Assembly: GCA_052161625.1 (NCBI GenBank)
Contig: CP197412.1
DNA from: JBKCUI01 sp052161625
GTDB lineage: Bacteria > Planctomycetota > Planctomycetia > Pirellulales > Pirellulaceae
Strand: one strand, 5' to 3'
Length of the DNA: 64,000 nt
Shown here piece by piece: positions 54,220-62,670 of this stretch. A program made the translations under genes and the position numbers. The stretch's first letter is position 1. Every line of letters starts with the position of its first letter. The notes under the pieces are model-generated. The model saw nothing but the letters and a program-made list of their open reading frames with translations. It did no database searches and was not told the origin of the DNA.

Positions 54220-54885
54220 TTAAGCAGCTGGCTTCGCGTCGCTAGCGGATGCTGGAGCAGCAGGAGCTGCTGGTGCAGCGGGAGCTGCTGGAGGAGCGGC
54301 TTCGGTTGCTTGAACGGCACCAGCGTTAACGGTGGTTCCGCAGGAAGCGCATCCAGCAGCAGGAGCTGCAACGGTTGCACAACCGCAAGCTGGAGCTGTT
54401 TCGCAGCAGGTTGGCTCAGGTGCACAGCACTTAGCAGCCTTACGAGCCTTCAAACGAGCGAAGAGACCTTGACGGCCACCGCAGGTTGGAGCTGGTTCGC
54501 AGCAAACAGGTGCTGGTTCGCAAGCTGGTGCGCAAACTGGAGCTGGTGCACATACAGGTGCACAAACTGGAGCTGGTTCGCAGCAGGTTGGCTCTGGAGC
54601 ACAGCACTTAGCAGCCTTGCGAGCCTTCAAACGAGCGAGAAGACCTTGACGGCCACCGCAGGTTGGAGCTGGTTCGCAGCAAACAGGAGCTGGTTCGCAA
54701 GCTGGTGCGCAAACAGGTGCTGGTGCACATACAGGTGCACAAACTGGAGCTGGCTCGCAGCAAGAAGCCTTGCGTGCGTGGAGCTTAGCGAGCAAGCCTT
54801 CTCGGCCGCCACAAGAAGCCGAAGCAAAAGAGCTCGAGGCAACAACAGCTGCCAAGGCCAACGATGCCAATCGTACCTTAATCAT
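54220..54885 (-). CDS. Exported Cys/Pro/Ala-repeat envelope protein
   Basis: Start chosen at 54885 (MIKVRLASLALAAVV): GGGAGG lies 9 nt upstream, while the ATG at 54894 would overlap that site. The protein has about 221 residues with a signal peptide ending FASAS. The mature part holds three CGGRxGL-LARLxARKA units separated by two nearly identical Cys/Pro blocks of about 40 residues (CEPAPVCAPVCAPAPVCAPA type). The C-terminus is Ala/Pro-rich. With more than 40 Cys it could be heavily disulfide-crosslinked. This fits a structural envelope protein. A strong terminator follows it. Confidence 0.82.
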   Translation of the reverse strand: MIKVRLASLALAAVVASSSFASASCGGREGLLAKLHARKASCCEPAPVCAPVCAPAPVCAPACEPAPVCCEPAPTCGGRQGLLARLKARKAAKCCAPEPTCCEPAPVCAPVCAPAPVCAPACEPAPVCCEPAPTCGGRQGLFARLKARKAAKCCAPEPTCCETAPACGCATVAAPAAGCASCGTTVNAGAVQATEAAPPAAPAAPAAPAAPASASDAKPAA

Positions 54886-55260
54886 TCGTAACATCCTCCC
54901 TAGGGAACAGTAAATGGATCCACGCAACGCCACGATGTACATCCTGAATCAATATGGACCACTCGCGTCAAAACCGATTTCGACGCTCCTTGCGGTGCTT
55001 TCGCCTGGTTAACCAATGCTTGGCAAAATCTACCGGTTAGGGGCTTTGCGTAAACTACGTAAGTCGGAAGCGTAACAGACTCCCGTGGCATGTCAACGAC
55101 CTGAGGGTTGGATTGGGTGACGAAATGTCGTGCTCGAAGGTCGCACCCCAAGAAAACAGTCAGAAATGGAAACGGCTCTCAACAAGTCCGAGAAATTCTG
55201 CTAAAAAACCGGTTGGAGCCAGAGTTTGGTAAGAATTTCGAGTCGAAGGAGCTACTTTCC
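54886..55260. other. 375-bp divergent spacer upstream of secG
   Basis: It holds the promoters of the Cys-rich protein (minus) and of the secG run (plus). The frame open from 55108 is not protein-like before 55261. No other feature seen. Confidence 0.5.
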
Positions 55261-55866
55261 GTGCCTACCCCGTTTTTCGCGTTCCAGCTATCGCAATACA
55301 TTTTTGGACCGCTGCTGTTTCTTCTCTCGGTGTTTATCATTTTGATCATTCTTCTCCAGCGAGGACGCGGTGGCGGGCTCACCGGTGCGTTGGGGGGTGC
55401 CGGGGGCTCGAGCGCTTTTGGCGTCAAGGCAGGTGATATCTTCACTCGGATCACGGCCGTCTCGGTATTGCTTTGGATCTGTTTGTGCGCTTTTGTTTGT
55501 TGGTGGTATTTGCCTGAAACGCTGGATATCGAAGCGGATCCGAGCGTCACCACCACCTCCGGTGCCGGAGCCCTCTCGATCGGCCCCAAAGAAGGGGAAG
55601 CAATTCCTGCCCCACCTTCGACTGGCCCACCTTCGACTGGCCCGCTCCCAGCTGTTAGCCCGCTCCCGGCTGCTGGCTCCGCCGAAACGCCTGCTCCAAC
55701 AAGCGAACCCCCCGCTCTCAATTTACCTGCGGCTAATCTTCCGCCAGCGAATCTACCCGCTGCAAACCCACCCGCTGCAAACCCTCCGGCTGCGGATGCA
55801 CCGGCTCCGGCGGATGGATCGGCACCGGCGAATCCAGCGGGAACTTCCACGGAACCAAAACCGTAG
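55261..55866 (+). CDS. secG: Preprotein translocase subunit SecG with long Pro/Ala tail
   Basis: Start chosen at GTG 55261, with AAGGAG 9 nt upstream; it gives 201 residues. The two SecG membrane helices are clear (YIFGPLLFLLSVFIILIILL and ITAVSVLLWICLCAFVCWWY), joined by the typical Gly-rich loop (GRGGGLTGALGGAGGSSAFG). E. coli SecG ends soon after the second helix; here about 110 residues of Pro/Ala/Asn repeats (NLPAANLPPANLPAANPPAA) follow. SecG assists SecYE in protein export. It heads the run of housekeeping genes to 61.5 kb. Confidence 0.92.
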   Translation: MPTPFFAFQLSQYIFGPLLFLLSVFIILIILLQRGRGGGLTGALGGAGGSSAFGVKAGDIFTRITAVSVLLWICLCAFVCWWYLPETLDIEADPSVTTTSGAGALSIGPKEGEAIPAPPSTGPPSTGPLPAVSPLPAAGSAETPAPTSEPPALNLPAANLPPANLPAANPPAANPPAADAPAPADGSAPANPAGTSTEPKP

Positions 55867-55950
55867 TTTCTTAAACGATTGCTCCTCGCTCTCCCTGGCC
55901 CTACTTATGCCGAGCTATTCCTCTCGTTCCCTTTTTCGGCAGGCGTTCCG

Positions 55951-56829
55951 ATGCTGCTGAGCATGACCGGTCATGGCGAGTCTTCGAAGCGAATTGGCGG
56001 CTATGCCATCGAGGTGGAGATCCGAACGGTTAACAACCGTTTTTTGAAAATCATTTCCAAGCTTTCCGACTTGGCCGCCCCCATCGAGACCGATCTGGAA
56101 GGACTTGCTCGGGATTTTCTCAAACGGGGAAGTGTCAGTTTATTCGTCCGCGTGACATCCAGCGACGTGGAAGAATCGGCGTTCGTCAACCAGCCGGTGC
56201 TTCAGGCTTATCTTCGGGCAGCGAAGGAAGCCTCCGACGCCATGCTTCTTCCCTTCCACCCCGATATCAGTGGGTTTATGGCGTTACCCGGTGTCTTGGA
56301 CACCCCCAAACCGGGGGACAATCCCGAGTTGGAGCAAGCAATCCGGGAAGTTTGCACGAAGGCTCTCCAGGATCTGCAGGAGATGCGACGGGCAGAGGGG
56401 GAGGCCATGTCCAACAAATTCCAGGAATATTTGGGAGACCTAAGATCGCTTCGGGATGCCATATCTCGACGAGCTCCGCAGGTGGTTTTGGATTACCAAA
56501 GCAAACTGGAGCAGAGAATTCGGACCGCTTGCGAGAGCCGGGGATTGGATCTCGATTCTTCCGAATTCGTTCGAGAGGTCGCACTTTTCTGTGATAAAGC
56601 TGACATTTCGGAAGAGTTAACTCGGCTGGAGAGTCACTTTCATCAGTTCGAGACGGTGCTTCGAGCACCGGAGAGCCAAGGTCGGAAGCTCGATTTTCTC
56701 ATCCAAGAGCTTGGGCGGGAAACCAACACCATTGGCTCGAAGGCAAACGATGCGGAAATATCCGTATGCGTCGTGTCGATGAAGACAATTCTCGAGCAAA
56801 TTCGCGAGCTTGTGCAAAACATAGAGTAG
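55951..56829 (+). CDS. yicC: YicC-family endoribonuclease-like protein
   Basis: Start chosen at ATG 55951 (MLLSMTGHGES), the invariant YicC N-terminus; it gives 292 residues, the usual length. Other markers are EIRTVNNRFLKI, FVNQPVLQAYLRA and the C-terminal RKLDFLIQELGRETNTIGSK with AKDAE-like ANDAEIS. YicC proteins are reported as endoribonucleases. The yicC-gmk-rpoZ-coaBC order is widely conserved and supports the call. Confidence 0.94.
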   Translation: MLLSMTGHGESSKRIGGYAIEVEIRTVNNRFLKIISKLSDLAAPIETDLEGLARDFLKRGSVSLFVRVTSSDVEESAFVNQPVLQAYLRAAKEASDAMLLPFHPDISGFMALPGVLDTPKPGDNPELEQAIREVCTKALQDLQEMRRAEGEAMSNKFQEYLGDLRSLRDAISRRAPQVVLDYQSKLEQRIRTACESRGLDLDSSEFVREVALFCDKADISEELTRLESHFHQFETVLRAPESQGRKLDFLIQELGRETNTIGSKANDAEISVCVVSMKTILEQIRELVQNIE

Positions 56830-56891
56830 CTCGATCGTAGAATAGAACTTACAAGACAAACCAACAAAAAGAGCCATTTTCGGGTCCAGCT

Positions 56892-57488
56892 ATGACGGAA
56901 TTTGGGAAGCTGATTATTATTTCCGGGCCTTCGGGGGCAGGTAAGTCCTCGGTTGTCAAACAGCTCATGGATCGCAGTTCGCTTCCCCTGACATTGAGCG
57001 TATCGGCCACCACCCGCCTCCCGCGTCCAGGGGAACAGCATGGCAGAGAGTATTGGTTCCTCAGTCGTGAGGAGTTCGAAAACAAGCGGCTGGCAGGGGA
57101 GTTTCTCGAGTGCAAAGAGGTCTTTGGACGAGGAACTTGGTACGGGACCTTGAAAGAGACTGTTTCGGCTGGTCTAAATGAAGGCAAGTGGGTAATCTTA
57201 GAGATCGATGTACAAGGTGCGTTGTCGGTGCTTCGAGATTACGCGGACGCCATCACGATTTTCGTCCACCCCGGTTCCATGCAAGAACTGGAAAGACGGC
57301 TTCGGGATCGCGGCACAGAATCCGACGATTCTCTCAAGCGGCGGTTGGATGTCGCGGCGGACGAGATGGAAATGCGACATCACTACGCACACGAGATCAT
57401 CAACGTAAAACTCGACAACACGGTGGAGCAGATCGATCGACTGCTCCAGCAATACCAAGGAGAAAAGATTCCATGCTCGAAGAGTTAA
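56892..57488 (+). CDS. gmk: Guanylate kinase
   Basis: It phosphorylates GMP to GDP. The protein has 198 residues. The P-loop is GPSGAGKSSVVKQL (residues 12-25), the GMP-binding segment is SATTRLPRPGEQHGREYWFL, and EIDVQGALSVL is the Walker B-like region. The lid contains RLRDRGTESDDSLKRRL. It overlaps rpoZ by 16 bp. Confidence 0.97.
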   Translation: MTEFGKLIIISGPSGAGKSSVVKQLMDRSSLPLTLSVSATTRLPRPGEQHGREYWFLSREEFENKRLAGEFLECKEVFGRGTWYGTLKETVSAGLNEGKWVILEIDVQGALSVLRDYADAITIFVHPGSMQELERRLRDRGTESDDSLKRRLDVAADEMEMRHHYAHEIINVKLDNTVEQIDRLLQQYQGEKIPCSKS

Positions 57489-57736
57489 AAGAAGAAGCCA
57501 TCGTCAACAAAGTCGGCGGACGCTTCAAGCTCTCGACGTTGATCCAAAAGAGGCTTGTACAGCTCAATCGCGGCAGCCGTCCCTTGGTCGATATGAACTC
57601 CGACGACAAGATGGAGATTGTGATCCATGAAATCCTTCAGGACAAAATCTTCTTGACGACCAATGGAGAGCTGAAGGTTCTCAGCGAAACCGCAGATTTG
57701 GGCGAATTGCTGGATTTGGATTCCGGCGACCTGTAA
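57473..57736 (+). CDS. rpoZ: RNA polymerase omega subunit
   Basis: A protein of 87 residues from ATG 57473, with AAGGAG 9 nt upstream inside the end of gmk. The omega/RPB6 core is GGRFKLSTLIQKRLVQLNRG, then SRPLV. Omega helps RNA polymerase assembly. The frame is also open far upstream within gmk, but the Shine-Dalgarno and family length fix this start. Confidence 0.92.
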   Translation: MLEELKEEAIVNKVGGRFKLSTLIQKRLVQLNRGSRPLVDMNSDDKMEIVIHEILQDKIFLTTNGELKVLSETADLGELLDLDSGDL

Positions 57737-57751
57737 TGCGAATTCGCTCTT

Positions 57752-58297
57752 ATGGCGCATCGCATTGTTGTTGGAATATCTGGCGGTATCGCGGCTTACA
57801 AAACGGCGACGCTCGTTAGCAGGCTTGTTCAACGCGGCAACCGCGTCTCGGTTGCCATGACCCCGTCGGCAGAGCATTTTATCGGACGAGCGGCGCTCGC
57901 AGCGCTTTGCGGCGAGGCTCCCGTTGTCGACAGCTTCGACAGCCGATTTCCGTTGGGTCCTCATATTCAACTAGCCGACGGTGCGGACTTATTCGTGATT
58001 GCCCCGGCGACCGCCCACATTCTCGGGTCTTGTGCCCATGGGCTCGGAGACGGACTGTTGCCGACTCTCTATCTCCAGACCGAATGCCCTGTGTTGATGG
58101 CCCCCGCAATGAGCGCTGCGATGTGGTCGAAGCCGTCGGTGCAGCGCAATGTTCAACAACTTCGCGACGATGGCGTTCACTTCGTCGGCCCCGACTCGGG
58201 TTGGCTTTCCTGTCGTCGATCGGGCGAAGGTAGAATGTCGGAACCCGATGCCATCCTCGAGGCATGCATGGCTCTGTTGATTCGCGAGGAGTCGTAG
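57752..58297 (+). CDS. coaC: Phosphopantothenoylcysteine decarboxylase (CoaC)
   Basis: A flavoprotein of coenzyme A synthesis; 181 residues, a free-standing CoaC rather than the fused CoaBC. It begins IVVGISGGIAAYKTATLVSR. The catalytic His is in LGPHIQLADGADL and the flavin region is FVIAPATAHILG. The substrate-recognition loop GWLSCRRSGEGRMSEP carries the conserved Cys. The PxMNxxMW motif reads PAMSAAMW, with Ser in place of the conserved Asn. It is followed 9 bp later by coaB. Confidence 0.93.
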   Translation: MAHRIVVGISGGIAAYKTATLVSRLVQRGNRVSVAMTPSAEHFIGRAALAALCGEAPVVDSFDSRFPLGPHIQLADGADLFVIAPATAHILGSCAHGLGDGLLPTLYLQTECPVLMAPAMSAAMWSKPSVQRNVQQLRDDGVHFVGPDSGWLSCRRSGEGRMSEPDAILEACMALLIREES

Positions 58298-58306
58298 CGT
58301 CGATTC

Positions 58307-58945
58307 ATGGCTCACATCGTGATTACCTCCGGCCCAACAAGGCAGTACCTGGATCCCGTACGCTACCTCACCAACTCCTCCAGCGGAAAAATGGGGGCTT
58401 GCCTTGCCGATTCCGCCCTTCGATTGGGCCACCAAGTCACTGTGATATCCGGGCCCGTCCAAGTCGATTATCCGCCCGATGCGACCGTAATCGACGTAGT
58501 CTCCACCCAGGAAATGCTTGAGGCGACACAATCCGCGTTTGCGATGGCCGATGGGCTCATCGGCGCCGCAGCCCCGTGCGACTATATGCCGATCGAAATC
58601 GCCCCCCAGAAGCTCTCGAAAACAGGACAAGGACTTCAACTCTCCCTCCGTGAAACACCCGATATCGTTGCGACACTGGGAGCCCTCAAACGGGTCGATC
58701 AATGGGTCGTCGGGTTCGCACTCGAAACCGAGGATGTTCGATTTCGCGCGATCGTTAAAATGGCGAAGAAACGTTGCGACATGATCGTTTCCAACAGCGC
58801 GGAGGCGATGAACTCCCCCGACAATGCGGTGGAAATCATCAAACGAGACGGAGAAATCGTCGAACAAGTCGCTGGACCGAAGGGGCTTGTGGCCGATCGA
58901 ATCCTATATCAAATCCAAAAACATCTGCTTGATTCCAATCGATGA
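58307..58945 (+). CDS. coaB: Phosphopantothenate-cysteine ligase (CoaB)
   Basis: It activates 4'-phosphopantothenate (with CTP in bacteria) and joins it to cysteine. A 212-residue free-standing CoaB. DPVRYLTNSSSGKMG at about 16-30 is the nucleotide-binding signature. AAAPCDYMPIEIAPQKLSK holds the conserved Lys region, and SNSAEAMNSPDN matches the NxxxxFxxDxN-type segment in degenerate form. It lies directly after coaC and overlaps the deacetylase gene by 4 bp. Confidence 0.93.
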   Translation: MAHIVITSGPTRQYLDPVRYLTNSSSGKMGACLADSALRLGHQVTVISGPVQVDYPPDATVIDVVSTQEMLEATQSAFAMADGLIGAAAPCDYMPIEIAPQKLSKTGQGLQLSLRETPDIVATLGALKRVDQWVVGFALETEDVRFRAIVKMAKKRCDMIVSNSAEAMNSPDNAVEIIKRDGEIVEQVAGPKGLVADRILYQIQKHLLDSNR

Positions 58946-59676
58946 ACATTGCACCAGAGTATCCCGGTCTTTCTATCCCCCCAAGCCCGCTGGATGTTCT
59001 GGTCATCGCCCCCCATCCCGACGATGCAGAGCTCGGAATGGGAGGGACCATCGCCATGCTCATCGCGAAAGGCCTAAGGGTTGGGATTTTAGATCTCACC
59101 AATGGCGAACCCACCCCATTCGGTTCGCCCGAGATCCGGGCCAGCGAGACCGCGCACGCCAATGAGATGCTCGGCCATCCATGGCGTTACAATCTTGGAC
59201 TGCGCAATCGCTTTCTCGAACCGACCCTCGAGAATCGGCGTCTCTTAGCTGGCATCTTTCGGTTGACCCGCCCAAAGTGGCTGTTTGCACCCTACTGGTC
59301 GGACGCCCACCCGGACCACGTCGCAGCAACGGAATTGGTCGAAGCTGCTCGATTCTGGAGCAAACTGACCAAAAGCGACATTCCCGGTGAGCCGTTCCAT
59401 CCCCAACGTATTTTTTATTACTTCTGCATCCATTTGAAACTCGTTCCGCAACCCGCCTTTGTCGTCGATATTTCTTTACACTGGAAAGCAAAAGCGGCCG
59501 CGATCGAAGCGTACCAAAGCCAATTCGTCACCGGTCGCCCCGTCCCGGAAGAGCCTTTTATTGAACGCTATCGCGAGGAAGCAGGCTTCTGGGGCAAAGC
59601 GATCGGCACTCGCTACGGCGAGCCCTTTGCATCGAAAGAACCGATCGGACTTTCCGATCTCCAATCCTTATTATGA
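58942..59676 (+). CDS. PIG-L family deacetylase, BshB1-like
   Basis: A protein of 244 residues in the LmbE-like zinc deacetylase family. APHPDDAELGMGGTIA is the metal-binding motif (His, Asp-Asp) and YWSDAHPDHVAA gives the second His set. ILDLTNGEPTPFGSPEIRAS matches the BshB1 subgroup, which deacetylates GlcNAc-malate in bacillithiol synthesis. No bshA or bshC is in the window, so bacillithiol synthesis is a suggestion. It overlaps coaB and the next gene by 4 bp each. Confidence 0.88.
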   Translation: MNIAPEYPGLSIPPSPLDVLVIAPHPDDAELGMGGTIAMLIAKGLRVGILDLTNGEPTPFGSPEIRASETAHANEMLGHPWRYNLGLRNRFLEPTLENRRLLAGIFRLTRPKWLFAPYWSDAHPDHVAATELVEAARFWSKLTKSDIPGEPFHPQRIFYYFCIHLKLVPQPAFVVDISLHWKAKAAAIEAYQSQFVTGRPVPEEPFIERYREEAGFWGKAIGTRYGEPFASKEPIGLSDLQSLL

Positions 59677-60713
59677 AGCAAGCACCACAGAATACCCTTC
59701 ACCATCCCATTCACCGCCGAACGTTCGGAATCACCAGTGCCTCTTGGATCCTGCTAGCCGGATGCCCCTCCCGGTCCTCCGACCAGCGCGAGCTTTCAGC
59801 TCGAAGGCCGGTGATTGTTGCTACGACAGGCATGATCGCCGATGTCGCCAAGACACTTGTAGGGGAGTTGGCGACGGTCGAGCAATTGATCGGTCCTGGA
59901 GTGGATCCCCACCTGTATCGTCCCAGTTCGGATGACGTCCGCAGCATTCTGCGCGCATCGCTAGTCCTCTACAACGGCCTGAAGCTGGAGGGCCGCATGG
60001 GGGATGTGCTGGAGAAAAAGTCGGACAACTCCCCACGAATTCCTTTGTGCGACCAACTCCCTCCAGACCGACTGCTTGGTCACGGCGAAGGTGACTCGGC
60101 GATGGATCCCCATTGCTGGATGGACTTAACTCTTTGGGAGATGGTCTCTCTCCAAATGGAAGAGGCGATCGTGAATCTCTTACCGGATCACCGAAACGAA
60201 ATCGTCGGCCGAGGCGCAGCGCTCCGTCAAAAGATGCAGCAACTCAACACCCAGATCTCGGAATGGATGCAATCCATTCCCGCGTCGCAGAGGATTCTCA
60301 TTTCTTCGCACGATGCATTTCAGTATTTCGGCAAGCAATACAAAATCCGTGTGGAGGGAATTCAAGGCATCTCGACCACCTCGGAAGCAGGACTTAAACG
60401 GATCGAAGAACTGGTGTCCTTAATCGTCGATCAAAAAGTCCCAGCTGTATTCATTGAGTCCAGCGTTCCGGAAAAGGGAGTGCAATCGCTTCGCGAGGGA
60501 GCGAAGCAGAAGGGTTGGGACGTGGCTCTCGGCGGAACCCTTTACACCGATGCGATGGGGAACGCCCCCCCCACCGACTCGTATCTTGGCATGATGGAAC
60601 ATAATGCTCGCACCATCGTCGAGGCATTAGGGGGCTCTGCGGCCTCTCCTTCCGAACCTACCGTGTCCAGCATGGAGAATCGCCATCCGGCTATTCGTGG
60701 AGTGGTTTCGTGA
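59673..60713 (+). CDS. Zinc/manganese ABC transporter substrate-binding lipoprotein (ZnuA/TroA-like)
   Basis: A protein of 346 residues with a lipobox (SASWILLAGC). The cluster A-I metal-site residues are readable: His in PGVDPHLYRPS, His in MDPHCWMDLT, Glu in AVFIESSVPEKG and Asp in TLYTDAMGNAPP. The long His-rich loop of ZnuA is absent, and the Glu/Asp ligands favour Mn or Zn. It overlaps the ATPase gene by 4 bp. No permease gene follows in the window. Confidence 0.93.
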   Translation: MKQAPQNTLHHPIHRRTFGITSASWILLAGCPSRSSDQRELSARRPVIVATTGMIADVAKTLVGELATVEQLIGPGVDPHLYRPSSDDVRSILRASLVLYNGLKLEGRMGDVLEKKSDNSPRIPLCDQLPPDRLLGHGEGDSAMDPHCWMDLTLWEMVSLQMEEAIVNLLPDHRNEIVGRGAALRQKMQQLNTQISEWMQSIPASQRILISSHDAFQYFGKQYKIRVEGIQGISTTSEAGLKRIEELVSLIVDQKVPAVFIESSVPEKGVQSLREGAKQKGWDVALGGTLYTDAMGNAPPTDSYLGMMEHNARTIVEALGGSAASPSEPTVSSMENRHPAIRGVVS

Positions 60714-61504
60714 TGACGGTTTCCCCCCCCAATCCACCGAGCGACACGCCCGCTATCGCCATCTCCGACTTGACCGTCGCTTACCAGCGCAAGCCTGTTT
60801 TGTGGGAAATCAGTCTTGGCATCCCCTCCGGCGCCTTGGTCGGATTGGTGGGCCCCAACGGCGCTGGCAAAAGCACCTTGATCAAGGCCATGATGAACTT
60901 GATCCCACGGGTCAGCGGTGATATTCGGCTGGAGGGCAAACCGATGGAAGGGCAACTACCGCGCGTCGCCTATGTCCCCCAGCGAGAGTCGGTCGATTGG
61001 GATTTTCCAGCTTCGGTGCTTGATGTTGTTTTGATGGGGCTTTACCGCAAGATCGGTTGGTTTCGCCCCGTGCAGCACAAGCATCGCCAGCAAGCCATGG
61101 AGGCGCTCGAGCAAGTAGGAATTGCAGAGCTGGCTTCCCGGCAGATCAGCCAACTCTCAGGTGGCCAACAACAGCGCACGTTTCTAGCCCGGGCATTGGT
61201 GCAATCGGCAGATGTCTATTTGATGGATGAACCCTTCGCAGCAGTCGACGCCGCCACCGAGCAGTCGATCATCGAAGTTCTGCGATCGTTGCAACAGAAT
61301 CGCAAGACGATCCTGGTGGTCCATCATGATTTGCATACCGTCCCTGAGTACTTCGACTGGCTGATCTTGCTCAACGTGCGAGCCGTGGCCTGGGGACCGA
61401 TGGACTCTACCTTCACCCCCGAGAATCTTCGACGCACCTATGGCGGACGACTTACTCTCCTGGATGAAGTAACCGAAGCGATTCGACGCCGGCAGTCTCT
61501 TTAG
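60710..61504 (+). CDS. Metal ABC transporter ATP-binding protein (ZnuC/MntB-like)
   Basis: A protein of 264 residues. Walker A is GPNGAGKSTL (about residues 47-56), the signature is LSGGQQQRTFLARAL, Walker B is VYLMDEPFAAVD and the switch His is in VVHHDLHT. AYVPQRESVDWDFPASVLDV, followed by VLMGLYRKIGW, is typical of Mn/Zn importers. It is the last gene of the plus-strand run; the convergent tgt gene follows after 29 bp. The required membrane permease is not adjacent. Confidence 0.94.
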   Translation: MMTVSPPNPPSDTPAIAISDLTVAYQRKPVLWEISLGIPSGALVGLVGPNGAGKSTLIKAMMNLIPRVSGDIRLEGKPMEGQLPRVAYVPQRESVDWDFPASVLDVVLMGLYRKIGWFRPVQHKHRQQAMEALEQVGIAELASRQISQLSGGQQQRTFLARALVQSADVYLMDEPFAAVDAATEQSIIEVLRSLQQNRKTILVVHHDLHTVPEYFDWLILLNVRAVAWGPMDSTFTPENLRRTYGGRLTLLDEVTEAIRRRQSL

Positions 61505-61533
61505 GACTCCTTGTCTCTGGCGCCGTGACGGGG

Positions 61534-62667
61534 CTACTCCGACGACTTTTTCGGCGTCAGTCTCACTCGCTGCTCTTCCAAAAATGCGCCATAGCGATTC
61601 TCTTCGATTGCCGAACGCGCAGCGGCCATCAGTCGTTGATAAAAGGTCAGATTGTGAATCGACAACAGTGTTGGTCCTAGCATTTCATCGCACATGAAGA
61701 GATGGCGGATATATGCGCGCGAGTGTTTGCACGCCAAGCAGGGACAATCCTCTTCGATGGGTCGCTCATCGCGAGTGTGGCAACTGTTGCGCATCCGGAG
61801 CGGTCCATCTGCCGTAAACGCTAGCGCGTTTCGTCCGTTTCGAGTTGGCATGACGCAATCGAACATGTCGATGCCCCTCGCGACACCTTCTACCAAATCG
61901 ATCGGAGTTCCTACTCCCATTAAATAACGAGGTTGGTCGATCGGCAAAGCAGGACAAATGCCATCGAGCACTCGAAGCATCTCTTCGGGCGGCTCGCCAA
62001 CGCTCAGTCCACCCACGGCGTAACCATCGAAACCGATCGCGACCAATCCCTCTGCACACTGCTGTCGGAGTTCGATATCGAGGCCACCTTGTACGATCGC
62101 GAACAACGCTTGATCCTGGCGAGATGCGAATCGTTTGCACCGTTCCGCCCACCGGATACTGCGATGCATAGCGTCGAGGACCACAGATTTTTCAGCAGGC
62201 AATGCGATCACATGATCGAGGACCATCGCGACGTCGCTACCGAGCTCCTGCTGGATTCGAATGGAGTCTTCGGGACGCAGATGGATCTTGGCACCATTCA
62301 AATGCGATTTGAACGTCGCACCATCCTCGGTGACTTGATTCAAATCCCCTAGCGAGAATATCTGAAAGCCGCCACTATCGGTGAGGATGGGTTTGTCCCA
62401 GCCGATGAATTGGTGCAGCCCTCCTAGTTCCGCAATGAGTTCGGAGGTAGGACGCAGCGCCAAGTGGTAGGTATTCCCCAGCAGAATATCCGCTCCGGTC
62501 CCTGCTACCTGGCCTATGGTCAACCCCTTCACGGTTCCCTGCGTTCCCACAGGCATGAATGCAGGAGTTTGGACAACACCGTGGGTGAGATGCAAGCGTC
62601 CTCGCCTTGCATGGGTCGACGAATCCACCCCCAAAAGGTCAAAAGGAAATCGAGACGATTGGACCAT
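61534..62667 (-). CDS. tgt: Queuine tRNA-ribosyltransferase (Tgt)
   Basis: It exchanges guanine-34 of GU(N)-anticodon tRNAs for preQ1. The protein has 377 residues. The catalytic base region is LTDSGGFQIFSLGDL and GGLSVGEPPEEM recognises the base. The nucleophile region is DMFDCVMPTRNGRNALAFT. Zinc ligands are CPCLACKHSRAYIRHLFMC plus the His in LSIHNL. All features of bacterial Tgt are present. It is downstream of the PDZ protein gene by 3 bp. Confidence 0.97.
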   Translation of the reverse strand: MVQSSRFPFDLLGVDSSTHARRGRLHLTHGVVQTPAFMPVGTQGTVKGLTIGQVAGTGADILLGNTYHLALRPTSELIAELGGLHQFIGWDKPILTDSGGFQIFSLGDLNQVTEDGATFKSHLNGAKIHLRPEDSIRIQQELGSDVAMVLDHVIALPAEKSVVLDAMHRSIRWAERCKRFASRQDQALFAIVQGGLDIELRQQCAEGLVAIGFDGYAVGGLSVGEPPEEMLRVLDGICPALPIDQPRYLMGVGTPIDLVEGVARGIDMFDCVMPTRNGRNALAFTADGPLRMRNSCHTRDERPIEEDCPCLACKHSRAYIRHLFMCDEMLGPTLLSIHNLTFYQRLMAAARSAIEENRYGAFLEEQRVRLTPKKSSE

Positions 62668-62670
62668 ACC

